Positions 45,901-55,168 of a stretch of DNA of 64,000 nucleotides are shown here, in pieces. Position 1 is the first letter of the stretch, and the number at the start of each line of letters is the position of its first letter. Under the pieces are notes generated by a model, which searched no databases, was not told the DNA's origin, and saw only the letters and a program-made list of their open reading frames with translations. The translations under genes and the position numbers were made by a program. The stretch comes from Gautieria morchelliformis (taxonomy: Eukaryota > Basidiomycota > Agaricomycetes > Gomphales > Gomphaceae), in the NCBI GenBank assembly GCA_015179125.1, contig WHVA01000091.1, positions 62,001-126,000 of the forward strand, written 5' to 3'.

Positions 45901-47978
45901 AGGGGTCAAAGACAGCGCTCATGGCTTACTTTGAGGCCAATGCTGCCTACCCTCATGCAGGCGATGTGCTCTATGTGGATTTTCCTGAGCATTTTACCTG
46001 GCAAAAAGAGGGAAGGGTATGGACACCACGTCAAAGGGGATATAGCATTGGACGCCTTCACTTTGCAAGCCCAAAATCAGGAGAGAGATTTTATTTGCGC
46101 ACTCTCCTCACGGTGGTCAAGGGGGCCAGATCCTTTGAGGAGCTTAGGACAGTGGATGGCATACAATGTGCTACTTACAAGGAGGCCTGTCTTGCCAGGG
46201 GACTTCTGGAGGATGATCAGGAGTGGAGGTTGTGTCTCCAGGAAGCCAGTGGCATGAAAACAGGTGCTCAGCTCAGACATCTCTTTGCCACCATCCTTGG
46301 TCATTGCATTCCCTCACAGCCTGACAGACTATGGGACGCCTTCAAGGAGCACATATGTGATGATCTCAGACATCGGCTCCAAGTCAGACACAATATCCAG
46401 GAGCCACGGGATGATCAGGTCTATGATTTTGGCCTCTTTCTCTTGGATAAACTCCTTCAGCGTAATGGAATGTCCTTGAGCAGCTTTAAAGATATGCCTC
46501 GGGTGGTAGGCGAGTGGGAGGTCCTGATTGGAAACAGGTTCATAGCTGAGCAGAGGGACTATGACCCTGTTCAAGAGAGGCAGATGGCTGATGAGGAGGT
46601 TCCCAAGCTGAATGAGGGGCAAAGGTCTGCGCATGATCAGATATTACGGTCGGCACTGGACATAGATGCTCAGGGGAAACCTAACGGACAAATGTTTTTC
46701 GTCACTGGATCAGGGGGCGCTGGGAAATCATTCACATGGAACACCCTAATCCACTCCTGTAGAGCGGAGAGTCTCATTGTGCTTGCTGTAGCCTCATCTG
46801 CAATGGCTGCACTTATCCTCACTAATGGGACAACCTCTCACAGCATGCTTGGGATTCCAATTCCTGTCCATGAGGGCTCTCTCTCCTCCATCAAAAAGAA
46901 CTCTGACCAGGCTGATATGCTGAGACTGGCCAGGCTCATCATTTGGGATGAGGCTGCAATGCAGCATCGCCATGCCATAGAGGCCATTGACAGGACACTG
47001 AGGGATTTCCTTGACCAGCCTGACAGACCCTTTGGTGGCATCACGGTTGCCTTTGGAGGTGACTTTCAGCAGACTCTCCCAATCGTCCCCAAAGGCTCCA
47101 AGGAGGATATCGTGGGAGCTACCCTTCAGAAGTCATATCTGTGGCCAAAGATCAAGGTCCTCCATCTGACAGAGAATATGCGGGTGAGAAATGACCCTGA
47201 CAGAGCCAGGTTTGCAGAATGGCTGCAGAATGTGGGTCAGGGAAAGGATCTCCCACTAGATCATACGTTCTCACTCCCTCCTCACATGGTTTGTGGCCCT
47301 GGAATTGCAGAGCTGATCCAGGAAATATACCCTGGCATTGGCAATGCAATCCCTGCCCAGGACAATTATTTTTTAGAGCGGGCCATCCTCTGTCCCAGAA
47401 ATACTGAGGTCAATGAGATCAATTCCATGGTGTTGAGACAGTTTCCAGGTGATGCTCAGGTCTTCCACTGTGCAGATTCTGTCAAGGAAACCGACTTTGC
47501 AGAGCAGTATCCTGTTGAGTATCTGAATTCCATAGAGATGGGCAGTCTTCCTCCTGCTCACTTGGAAGTCAAGCCTGGAGTGCCTCTGATGATGTTGCGC
47601 AATTTGGATAAGAAGCAAGGACTATGCAATGGGACAAGGTTGCGGTTGGTGAGGATGAGGAATAGAGTGTTGGAGGTCAGGATCATCTCAGGTCCACGTG
47701 CAGGAAATACTGCTTTCATCCCCAGGATCACCATTTCACCATCAGAGGGAGAATTACCATTTGTGCTGCAGAGGAGACAGTTTCCAGTGCGTGTGGCATT
47801 TGCAATGACCATCAACAAGTCCCAGGGACAGTCTTTGGGTACGGTTGGGCTGGACCTGAGATATCCACTGTTCACTTTTGACATGTGTCTGGTGTGCATG
47901 GATTCCATTATTTTGATGAGTCCTTTCATGATGGATTTCCTGATGGCATTCCTGCATGGTTCCAAGACAGTGCAGTGA
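42924..47978 (+). CDS. Helitron Rep-helicase transposase, C-terminus rearranged
   Basis: 1684 residues. This protein nicks and joins DNA ends and unwinds them for rolling-circle transposition. N-terminal ~300 residues: Arg-rich start, two near-identical ~35-residue repeats (QPLRRYRQEPIQPPP) and a PAPPQPLP repeat. Zinc-finger-like CPDCGALHWMAERL near 318, with FGDCC. Helitron-like core from about 540. HUH Rep motif GLPHMHLLTWFD near 773 and tyrosine motif KYIHKYLYKG near 908. PIF1/SF1B helicase: Walker A GSGGAGKS near 1260, WDEAAM near 1340, GGDFQQTLP near 1378, LTENMRVRND, TINKSQGQSLG near 1630. After DLRYPLF the sequence departs from the intact C-terminus in unit 5 and lacks motif VI (YVGVSRG), so activity is doubtful although the frame is otherwise open. 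Confidence 0.92.
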   Translation: MPAFLRDPSTPERNRQQERERAREEQEGRMTSPTDRRARALAVAAARARNQPPPPPPPFAIPHPPPRSNVADPFQQPGAEPLRPPDPSPGQQVAALRAQLAAIPAAQPLRRYRQEPIQPPPNVPVVGSAGIAQLRAQAAEPAQPLRRYRQEPIQPPPNLPVVGSAGIAQLRAQAAEQSAILQQLGRGRQAANPPVVGSAGVAALRAQANAIRPMPPLLPALLRPLQRLPAPPQLLPAPPQPPQPLPEPPQPLPAPPQPLPAPPQLLPAPPQPLPAPPQPLPVPRQRPQRPPPPLPLGRSRIIEADVLRHDLGPMVVPCPDCGALHWMAERLQKSSNVRPRFGDCCMEGKVQLEDLPEPPQPLKQLLEGQDPEAKGFRQNIRQYNAAFAFTSVGANFDQDLLREGRGPYVLKLQGELYHLHGSLLPDNEDDPKYAQLYIYDPALALAKRKNCNERLSPTIMGDLQEMLLLCNPHVRTYKQAAERLRAQEQNGDIQARLTYRAHRDPRRYNVPTADEIAVVLPGDGIDPGPRDIIVQLRGGPFRRVLDTNANYASLHYVLLFPKGELGWEPGIPYHEPERARQANPNPNRRTQVTQIQYHAYRLFQRAREPTTLLRGGKLFQQYIVDSWAAAEQSRLRWIRANQHTLRAEQYNQMVDSYGGLDNDIGDANSLGIKVILPATFQGSTRDMNQNCQNSLAIATKKGPPDLFITMTANPKWDEIVAELLPGQTAQDRPDLVSRVFHLKKKYLIDLIVKDKIFGETVARVHTIEFQKRGLPHMHLLTWFDRESKVKHPHEVDSMISAEFPDPETHPVLYQLVCELMTHGPCGQMNPDAPCMENGKCKKGFPKPFCEETVVNVDGYPKYRRRNDGRLHNVRGHMLDNRWVVPYSALLLLKLRCHINLEFTFSVRCVKYIHKYLYKGHDRTTMEFGVNHDEIKKYLDARYVSAHEACWRLLEREIHTQVPAVMALPVHEKDQQSVVFNPDADPLTIMNRVEGSKTALMAYFEANAAYPHAGDVLYVDFPEHFTWQKEGRVWTPRQRGYSIGRLHFASPKSGERFYLRTLLTVVKGARSFEELRTVDGIQCATYKEACLARGLLEDDQEWRLCLQEASGMKTGAQLRHLFATILGHCIPSQPDRLWDAFKEHICDDLRHRLQVRHNIQEPRDDQVYDFGLFLLDKLLQRNGMSLSSFKDMPRVVGEWEVLIGNRFIAEQRDYDPVQERQMADEEVPKLNEGQRSAHDQILRSALDIDAQGKPNGQMFFVTGSGGAGKSFTWNTLIHSCRAESLIVLAVASSAMAALILTNGTTSHSMLGIPIPVHEGSLSSIKKNSDQADMLRLARLIIWDEAAMQHRHAIEAIDRTLRDFLDQPDRPFGGITVAFGGDFQQTLPIVPKGSKEDIVGATLQKSYLWPKIKVLHLTENMRVRNDPDRARFAEWLQNVGQGKDLPLDHTFSLPPHMVCGPGIAELIQEIYPGIGNAIPAQDNYFLERAILCPRNTEVNEINSMVLRQFPGDAQVFHCADSVKETDFAEQYPVEYLNSIEMGSLPPAHLEVKPGVPLMMLRNLDKKQGLCNGTRLRLVRMRNRVLEVRIISGPRAGNTAFIPRITISPSEGELPFVLQRRQFPVRVAFAMTINKSQGQSLGTVGLDLRYPLFTFDMCLVCMDSIILMSPFMMDFLMAFLHGSKTVQ

Positions 47979-48240
47979 CTCCCAAAGTGGCACATCAACT
48001 ATGGAATGGAGCCACTTTTCTGTTCTTCGAGATGAAAGCCTTCTCAAAGCTTTGAAACCTGTGGAATATGATAATAGGCGCAATCTTATAATACCTGATG
48101 ATTCAGTCAAGACTATTACCACTTTCATGTCTAGAGTTGCTGCGAGGACCATCACAGATGTAGAGAGGGAGGTCTGCATGTTTGTATCTGTGTACGCACA
48201 CTACACCAGGGAACACCCTACCCATACTGGGGTGCACTAG
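47956..48240 (+). pseudogene. Conserved fragment KPVEYDNRRNLII..., possible captured coding segment
   Basis: One frame reads LKALKPVEYDNRRNLIIPDD then SVKTITTFMSRVAART. The same segment occurs in unit 4 at about 55611-55735 and 56577-56745. Just upstream, another frame (about 47880-48055) reads FPDGIPAWFQDSAV and WNGATFLFFEMKAF, which also looks coding. I do not recognise the protein. It may be captured host sequence or the remnant of a second Helitron gene. Confidence 0.5.
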
Positions 48241-48575
48241 GAGAACCGCAGTGCAGGTTGCAGCACAGAAACACTTTATCAAAGCTCCTCAAGGCCCTTA
48301 AGTCGGTATCCCTGCACCTTGGGCAACCCAGCTGATAATGAGGCATATGACCCAGACCTTTATGAAGTAGATGATAGGTATATATGAACATCCCATACGG
48401 AGAAAATGCATATAATCATCACACCTTTTGAGAATATACACACAGGGAGCACATGACATAAAGGGGACATGGGAAACATGAGAAGAGGATATATTGTGCA
48501 AGATGCATTTTATTTACCCCAATGCATTTGACCTTACCTATGCATTTGACCTTACTGATGCATTTGACTTAAACC

Positions 48576-48603
48576 CCCGCGCGAAGCGCGGGTAGCCACC
48601 TAG
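48576..48603 (+). other. Helitron 3' terminal hairpin and CTAG
   Basis: A perfect 7 bp stem CCCGCGC/GCGCGGG with a GAA loop (48576-48592), then TAGCCACCTAG. This is the transposition terminator. Equivalent ends lie at 51981-52008, 55141-55168, 56839-56866 (CTAT) and 58364-58391 (one stem mismatch). Confidence 0.92.
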
Positions 48604-48880
48604 TTCCTATAGGTGAAAGCGGCTCGGTGGGTTGTGGGCGTCGAGCTTATGTCAGGTTTTAGGTCAGCCTTAGTCAGCTGGCCAATCGGATGCGAGCGGC
48701 GCAGCCGCGAGCCAAGAACGCTGCGCAGCATGGTCACGTGACCGTTTGCGTTCCAAATTAGGTCAGCAGCGAGCGGCGCAGCCGCCCGCGAGCATAGAAC
48801 GCTGCGCAGCGGTCACGTGACCCGTTCGCGACCAGAGCGCGCATACGCGAGCGTGGTCCGTGCACGACACGCGCGCGCGG

Positions 48881-48886
48881 TATAAA
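48881..48886 (+). promoter_or_regulatory. TATA box in Helitron unit 2
   Basis: GCGCGGTATAAAGGCC, about 277 bp from the 5' end. The same context occurs in unit 3 (52281-52286), and a variant in unit 4 (55382-55387). Conservation in three units suggests a promoter near the 5' terminus, although no coding sequence follows. Possible splice donors (TTGGTAAGTAAT) lie downstream at about 49056 and 52534. Confidence 0.5.
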
Positions 48887-49785
48887 GGCCGAATGGTAAG
48901 GAGGGAACGCCAGGAACCTGCCCAACCGCTGATTCCTCTGTCTGCTGTCTGCTATGTGCTCTGTCTGCTCTGTCCTCTGTGCTGTCTGCTATGTGCTCTG
49001 TCCGCTGTCTCCTCCTTTAGCTGGCTGCCTGTCTATTGCTTGGCTGGCTTTCTATTGGTAAGTAATATGTTTTGTTTAATGCATTGCCATGTATTTTATT
49101 CTATTTGTGTTTGTAATTTTATTAGTTCTTTGTTTTTTCATAGTGTATTATATTTTGGTGATTTTTTTCGAAAATAGATTTAAATACCATCCAAAGACTG
49201 CTGAAAAAAATGTATTTTAATATCAATATTTTTCAGGTTTTTTTCGAAAGTAGACATCAATAAGTTCCCTCTAAAATTAATGAGATTCTGCTTTTAAATG
49301 TGGTTTGTTTTATTGTTTTATTCACTGTAAAGCCACTTACCAGCCACTCCTCTCTGGCTATACTGGTGGCTGGCTTACTATGGCTTTGGCTGGGCATTAA
49401 TAACAGCCTCTGCTTCAATGTACTGTACTTTTTTGACATTTTTTCGCAGATAGATGTCAATAAATTATCCTGACTTAGTGAAAATTGTCAGCTTAAATGT
49501 ACAGTGCATTTTTTTTGACATTTTTCAAAAATAGATAATCTTGACTCTGCTAAAATTAATAACAACTTCAGCTTAAATGTACTGGACATTTTCTTGACAT
49601 TTTTTCGAAAAATAGATAATCCTGACTTTGCTAAAATTAATGACAGCAGCTGCTTAAATATGGCTTCCTTTACTATTGTATTTATGTCTGTATATGTCAC
49701 AAAATAGATATTGATACATGTCCCTGAGTTTGCGAAAAATTAATGATAAGTATCAGCCCCTGCTCGCTTCACTTTGAAGCCCTTG

Positions 49786-50400
49786 GGGATGTGCTACACA
49801 TGCCATTGGGACATGCTATGCATGCTATACTTGAGGGGCATGCTACACACACTAACATGCATGCTATGCATGGGGACACGCATGTTATGCATGGGGACAC
49901 GCATGTTATGCATGGAGACACGCATGTTATGCGTGGGGACAAGCATGCTATGCATGGGGATGTGCACACTATATGTGGGGACACACTATGCTTGGGGGAC
50001 ATGGTACAAACAAGGGACACACTACAGGGGAATACACTACAAACACGGGACATTCTACACATGCTATACTTGGGGGACACGCTATGCATGGGGACACACA
50101 TGCTATAATTTAGGGACACGCTATGTTTGGGGAAATGCTACACACCAGGGACATGCTATGCATGTGGGACATGCCATGCATGTGGGACATGCCATGCATG
50201 TGGGACATGCCATGCACACTGTACTTGGGGATATGCAACATGTGGAGACACACTATGCATGGAGGACATGCTACACACACTATACTTGGGGACATGTTAT
50301 ATGTGGGCCAGGGACACAATAAGCATGCTATATTCGAGGCTATGCATGGAGGACATGCTATGCATGCTATACTTGGGCACATGCAGACATGTGTAGAGAG
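49786..50400. repeat. Minisatellite in Helitron unit 2
   Basis: Degenerate units of about 21-24 bp around GGGGACACGCATGTTATGCAT, with interspersed ACATGCTATGCATG variants. The repeats give long open frames rich in HGDTHVM-like peptides, which I regard as artefacts. Homologous to 53336-54250. Confidence 0.9.
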
Positions 50401-50507
50401 ATTACCTATCTTGATGTGTTACTTATAGCTACTTCCATTGCAATGAGATGTGTTTTACTTATCCCAAGTTTGATTTACCCAATGCGTTTGACCTACACCC
50501 CCGTGTG

Positions 50508-50527
50508 AAGCATGGGTATCCACCTAG
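50508..50527 (+). other. Decayed internal Helitron terminator in unit 2
   Basis: The stem reads CCCGTGT-GAA-GCATGGG, with two G-T pairs where other ends have G-C, then TATCCACCTAG. It lies in a ~125 bp block (50403-50527) that repeats the outer 3' end (51828-52008). The same inner end occurs in unit 3 at 54385-54414. The changes are all C-to-T or G-to-A at former CpG sites. Confidence 0.8.
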
Positions 50528-50881
50528 AGGTAAGGGTTCAAGAATCGAGTTAAGTTGGATATCAGAAATCGAGTTGGAAGGCAGAGAGACAGAGGCCTTG
50601 CAAGTACTTGCTGTGGTAAGAACAGGAAACAGTGCAAAGGGAGTCACATATCAAAGTCAATTATCTGATTGCAGAACAGAGGCATATATGACTGGGTTTT
50701 ATACAAAGAGCTGAGACAACATGTCAGAAGGTAGAGGTAAGCAATTCCAGTGCAAACAAAAGTAACTAGGATAAATGGAGTAAGTAACTAATACGGAACA
50801 AGAGGAACTACAAGGGGGTGCCGGGTAGAACTAAGAACAATCAATAGGCAAAAGAACAAGGGGAATGTGGGTCTAATTGAT

Positions 50882-51622
50882 TGTTATGTATCGGAATTCC
50901 CAGAGGGCGGAACTGGAAAGGACAACAGCTTCAACTTATGTGTTGCGCCCCTGATGAACTACCGTCCTAAGTATTTCGGGATTGACTTGCGGATATCGGA
51001 GAAGGCAGAAGTTAGGAACCGAGTACTGAGAGTCGAGGTTCGAGGGTCGGAGAACAAAGGTCGGAAGAGGTGGAAGAGGCGGAGGACAGAGGGTCGAGAG
51101 CGGAAGGAGACAAGACTAGCAAAACTCGCTGTGCTAAGAACAGGAGACAGTGTGAAGGGAATCATGTATCGAAGTTGATTATCTGATTGCAGGAATGGAG
51201 GCATACATGAGGGGGTTTTATACAAAGAGCTGAAGCAACAGGTAATGGTATGGTACTAAGCAAATTCTGGAGAGTGCAGGAATCGGATAGACATACGGGG
51301 CAAGTAACTAATGCGGAACAATGGGATGACAAGGGGGTGTGCAGGGTAGGGTAAGTACAATGGCAAAGAACAAGGCGAGTAAGTACAATAGGCCTCGGAA
51401 GAAACGGAATTGCGGAAATGGTATCTTGCTGTGCTCAGGGTCGAGTACGGGGGCCGGTATCTGGAGGTGGCCAGGGGTACTGAAATCACAAGGGTTGAGG
51501 TAGAGGGTTGCAGATGGTGCGGATGTTGCGGAATAGAGTCGGAGGTGGTGCGGAGGCGGTGCAGAGGTGGTGTGGAGGATATGCAGATATGGCGGAGATG
51601 GTTGAGCGGAACAGTCGTAACA
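50882..51622. repeat. Solo LTR, family E (741 bp), in Helitron unit 2
   Basis: TGTTATGTAT to GTCGTAACA, flanked by TTGAT at 50877-50881 and 51623-51627. Unit 3 has the empty site (CTAATTGATAGTGG at about 54766-54780), which shows directly that this is an insertion after the two units became separate. Confidence 0.9.
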
Positions 51623-52008
51623 TTGATAGTGGAACAAATGGATCTCCTGATGCTCCAGACTTGCTATGCTAAGGGTCAAGTAGGGAAGGCCAGCGAATAG
51701 AGTCAAAAGGGGAAGTATGTGAATAGTAAAGAACAAGGGGATCAAAAGGACAAAGTGTGGATGTTGCGGGATAGAGCCAGAGGAGGCATGGAGGTACCAG
51801 AGTTGGTCGAGCAGCATGGTCATAACATTACCTACCTTGATGTGTTACTTAGAGCTACTTTCAATCAATAAGATGTGTTTTACTTATCTGAATGAAATTT
51901 TCTTATCCGAATGTGTTTGACTTATCCCAAGTTTGATTTACCCAAGGCGTTTGACCTTACCGAGGCGTTTGACTTGCACCCCCGCGCGAAGCGCGGGTAT
52001 CCACCTAG

Positions 52009-55000
52009 TTCCTATAGGTGAAAGCAGCACGGTGGGAGGTTGTGGGCGCGCTGACAAATGCTGACCAATGCTTGGTCATTAGTTTGTCAGCGGAGCGCGC
52101 GAGCGGCGCAGCCGCGAGCCAAGAACGCTGCGCAGCATGGTCACGTGACCGTTTGCGTTCCAAATTAGGTCAGCGGCGAGCGGCGCAGCTGCGAGAGAAC
52201 GCTGCGCAGTGGTCACATGACCCGTTCGCGACCAGAGCGCGCATACGCGAGTGTGGTCCGTGCACGACACGCGCGCACGGTATAAAGGCCGAACGGTAAG
52301 GACATAACGCCAGGAACCTGCCCAACCGGCGATTCCTCTGTCTGCTGTCCGCTATGTGCTCTGTGCCCTGTGCTCTGTGCTCTGCGCTGTCTGCTCTGTC
52401 CGCTGTCTGCTCTGTGCTCTGTCTGATCTGGGTGCTGTCTGCTGTCAGCTCTGTCTGCTGTCTCCTCCTTTAGCTGGCTGGCTGTCTATGGCTTTGGTTG
52501 GCTGACTATCTATTGGCTTGGCTGGCTATCTATTGGTAAGTAATATCTCTTTTTTAATGAATTCCAATGTATTTTATTTGATTTGTGTTTATAATTTTAT
52601 TGGTTCCTTTTTTTTTATCATATTGCATTCACATGTGCTTTATATTTTTGTTATTTTTTTTTGAAAATAGATTTAAATAAAATCCAAAGACTGCTGAAAA
52701 AAAAGTATTTTAATATCAATATTTTTCAGGTTTTTTTTCAAAAATAGACATCAATAAGTTCCCTCTAAAATTAATGAGATTCTGCTTTTAAATGTGGTTT
52801 GTTTTATTGTTTTATTTACTGTAAAGCCACTTACCAGCCACTCCTCTCTGGCTATACTGGTGGCTGGCTTACTATGGCTTTGGCTGGGCTCTGGGTTTCT
52901 CTGTCAGTCTCTGGGCTTCTCTGGCTTTGGCTGGGCATTAATAACAGCTTCTGCTTCAATGTACTGTACTTTTTTGACATTTTTTCGCAAATAGATATCA
53001 ATAAATTATCCTGACTTTGTGAAAATTGACAACAGCTCCAGGTTAAATGTACAGTGCATTTTTTTGACATTTTTCGAAAAATAGATAATCCTATCTTAGC
53101 TAAAATTAATAACCATCTCAGCTTACATGTACTGGACATTTTCTTGACATTTTTTCAAAAAATAGATAATCCTGACTTTGCTAAAAATTAATGACAGCTG
53201 CTTAAATATGGTTTCCTTGACTATTTTATTTATTTCTGTATATGTCACAAAATAGATATTGATACATGTCCCTGAGCTTGCTAAAAGTTAATAAGTAGTA
53301 ACAGCCTCTGCTTGCTTCACTTTGAGGCCCTTGGGGATATGCTACACATGCCATTGGGACATGCTATGCATGCTATACTTGAGGGGCATGCTACACACAC
53401 TATGCATGGGGACACGCATGTTATGCATGCATGTTATGCGTGGGGACACACACGCTATGCTTGGGGACACGCATGCTATGTGTGGAGACACTCATGTTAT
53501 GCATGGAGACACACATGTTATGCATGGGGACACACACGCTATGCTTGGGGACACGCATGTTATGCTTGGAGACACGCATGTTATGCATGGGGACATGCAT
53601 GCCACATGTGGGGACACACTATTCTTGGGGACAGACAGGCTATGCATGGGGACACGCATGTTATGCGTGGGGACAAGCATGCTATGCATGGGGACACACA
53701 TGCTATGCTTGGGGACACCCATGTTATGCGTGGAGGCACGCATGTTATGCATGGGGACAAGCATGCTATGCATGGGGATGTGCACACTATATGTGGGGAC
53801 ACACTATGCTTGGGGGACATGGTACAAACAAGGGACACACTACAGGGGAAAACACTACAAACAAGGGACATTCTACACATGCTATACTTGGGGGACACAC
53901 TACAAACAAAGGATATGCTATGCACACTATACTTGGGGGACATGTTATGCATTGGGGACACACTTTGCACACTATACTTGAGGGAGATGCTACACATGCT
54001 ACATGTAGGGACATGCTACACATGTGGACATGCTATGCATGGGGGACACACATGCTATAATTCAGGGACACGCTATGTTTGGGGACATGCTACAAACCAG
54101 GGACATGCTACGCACACTATACTTGGGGACATGTTATGTGTGGGGTCATGTTACAAACCAGGGACACAATAAGCATGCTATATTCAAGGCTATGCATGGA
54201 GGACATGCTATGCATGCTATACTTGGGCACATGCAGACATGTGTAGAGACATTACCTATCTTGATGTGTTACTTATAGCTACTTTCAATTGCAATGAGAT
54301 GTGTTTTACTTATCCCAAGTTTGATTTACCCAATGTGTTTGACCTTGCTGATGCATTTGACCTTATTGAGGTGTTTGATCTACACCCCCGTGTGAAGCAT
54401 GGGTATCCACCTAGAGGTAAGGGTTCAAGAATCGAGTTAAGTTGGATATCAGAAATCGAGTTGGAAGGCAGAGGTCAGAGAGACAGAGGCCTTGCAAGTA
54501 CTTGCTGTGGTAAGAACAGGAAACAGTGCAAAGGGAGTCACATATCAAAGTCAATTATCTGATTGCAGAACAGAGGCACACATGACTGGGTTTTATACAA
54601 AGAGCTGAGACAACATGTCAGAAGGTAGAGGTAAGCAATTCCGGTGCAAGCAAAGTAACTAGGATAAATGGAGTAAGTAACTAATACAGAACAAGAGGAA
54701 CTACAAGGGGGTGCCGGGTAGAACTACGAACAATCAATAGGCAAAAGAACAAGGGGAATGTGGGTCTAATTGATAGTGGAACAAATGGATCTCCTGATGC
54801 TCTGGACTTGCTATGCTAAGGGTCAAGTAGGGAAGGCCGGTGAATAGTGTCAAAAGGGGAAGTATGTGAATAGTAAAGAACAAGGGGATCAAAAGGTCAA
54901 AGTGTGGACGTTGCGGAATAGAGCCAGAGGAGGCATGGAGGTACCAGAGTTGGTCGAGCAGCATGGTCATAACATTACCTACCTTCAATCAATAAGATGT

Positions 55001-55168
55001 GTTTTACTTATCTGAAAGAAATTTTCTTATCCGAATGTGTTTGACTTATCCCAAGTTTGATTTACCCAAGGTGTTGGACCTTGCTGATGTGTTTGACCTT
55101 ACCGAGGTGTTTGACCTTACCGAGGCGTTTGACTTGCACCCCCGCGCGAAGCGCGGGTATCCACCTAG
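52009..55168 (+). mobile_element. Helitron unit 3, non-autonomous
   Basis: Same order as unit 2: palindromes, TATA (52281), CT-rich stretch, AT-rich repeats, a longer minisatellite, inner decayed terminator (54385-54414), captured segment (54415 to about 54975) and outer terminator with CTAG at 55165-55168. It lacks the family-E solo LTR. No gene. Confidence 0.9.
53336..54250. repeat. Minisatellite in Helitron unit 3
   Basis: Same repeat as in unit 2 but about 300 bp longer, with additional GGGGACACACATGCTATGC units, so copy number changed after duplication. Its long ORFs in several frames are by-products of the repeat period. Confidence 0.9.

Larger units (their letters stand above)
41984..48603 (+). 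mobile_element. Helitron unit 1, encodes Rep-helicase
   Basis: 6.6 kb. The 5' ~300 bp is GC-rich with repeated palindromes GCGGCGCAGCCGC and CGCTGCGCAGCG (about 42078-42240), possible Rep-recognition or hairpin sites. A (CCAGGA)n run lies at 42537-42562. Two ~100 bp direct repeats (CCCTTCCTTGGTA...CTGACTTTGCC) lie at about 42631-42738 and 42751-42845. The transposase ORF follows, then a conserved fragment (47956-48200) and CATTTGACCTTACTGATG-type short repeats before the terminal hairpin. Confidence 0.92.
48604..52008 (+). mobile_element. Helitron unit 2, non-autonomous
   Basis: 3.4 kb without a transposase gene. Layout: palindrome-rich 5' end, TATA box, a CT-rich TCTGCTGTCTGC stretch (about 48938-49060), AT-rich diverged repeats of TTTTTCGAAAATAGATA type (about 49160-49740), a minisatellite (49786-50400), an internal decayed terminator (50508-50527), extra sequence with a solo LTR, then the real terminator. 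Apart from that LTR it closely parallels unit 3. Confidence 0.9.

Noticed and set aside
49743-50322. Long open frames with HGDTHVM-like repeats in Helitron units 2 and 3
   Set aside because: They follow the minisatellite period, occur in several frames on both strands, and have no start context or non-repeat domain.
53336-54250. Possible CRISPR array
   Set aside because: Repeats are contiguous and degenerate with no unique spacers, and the genome is eukaryotic.
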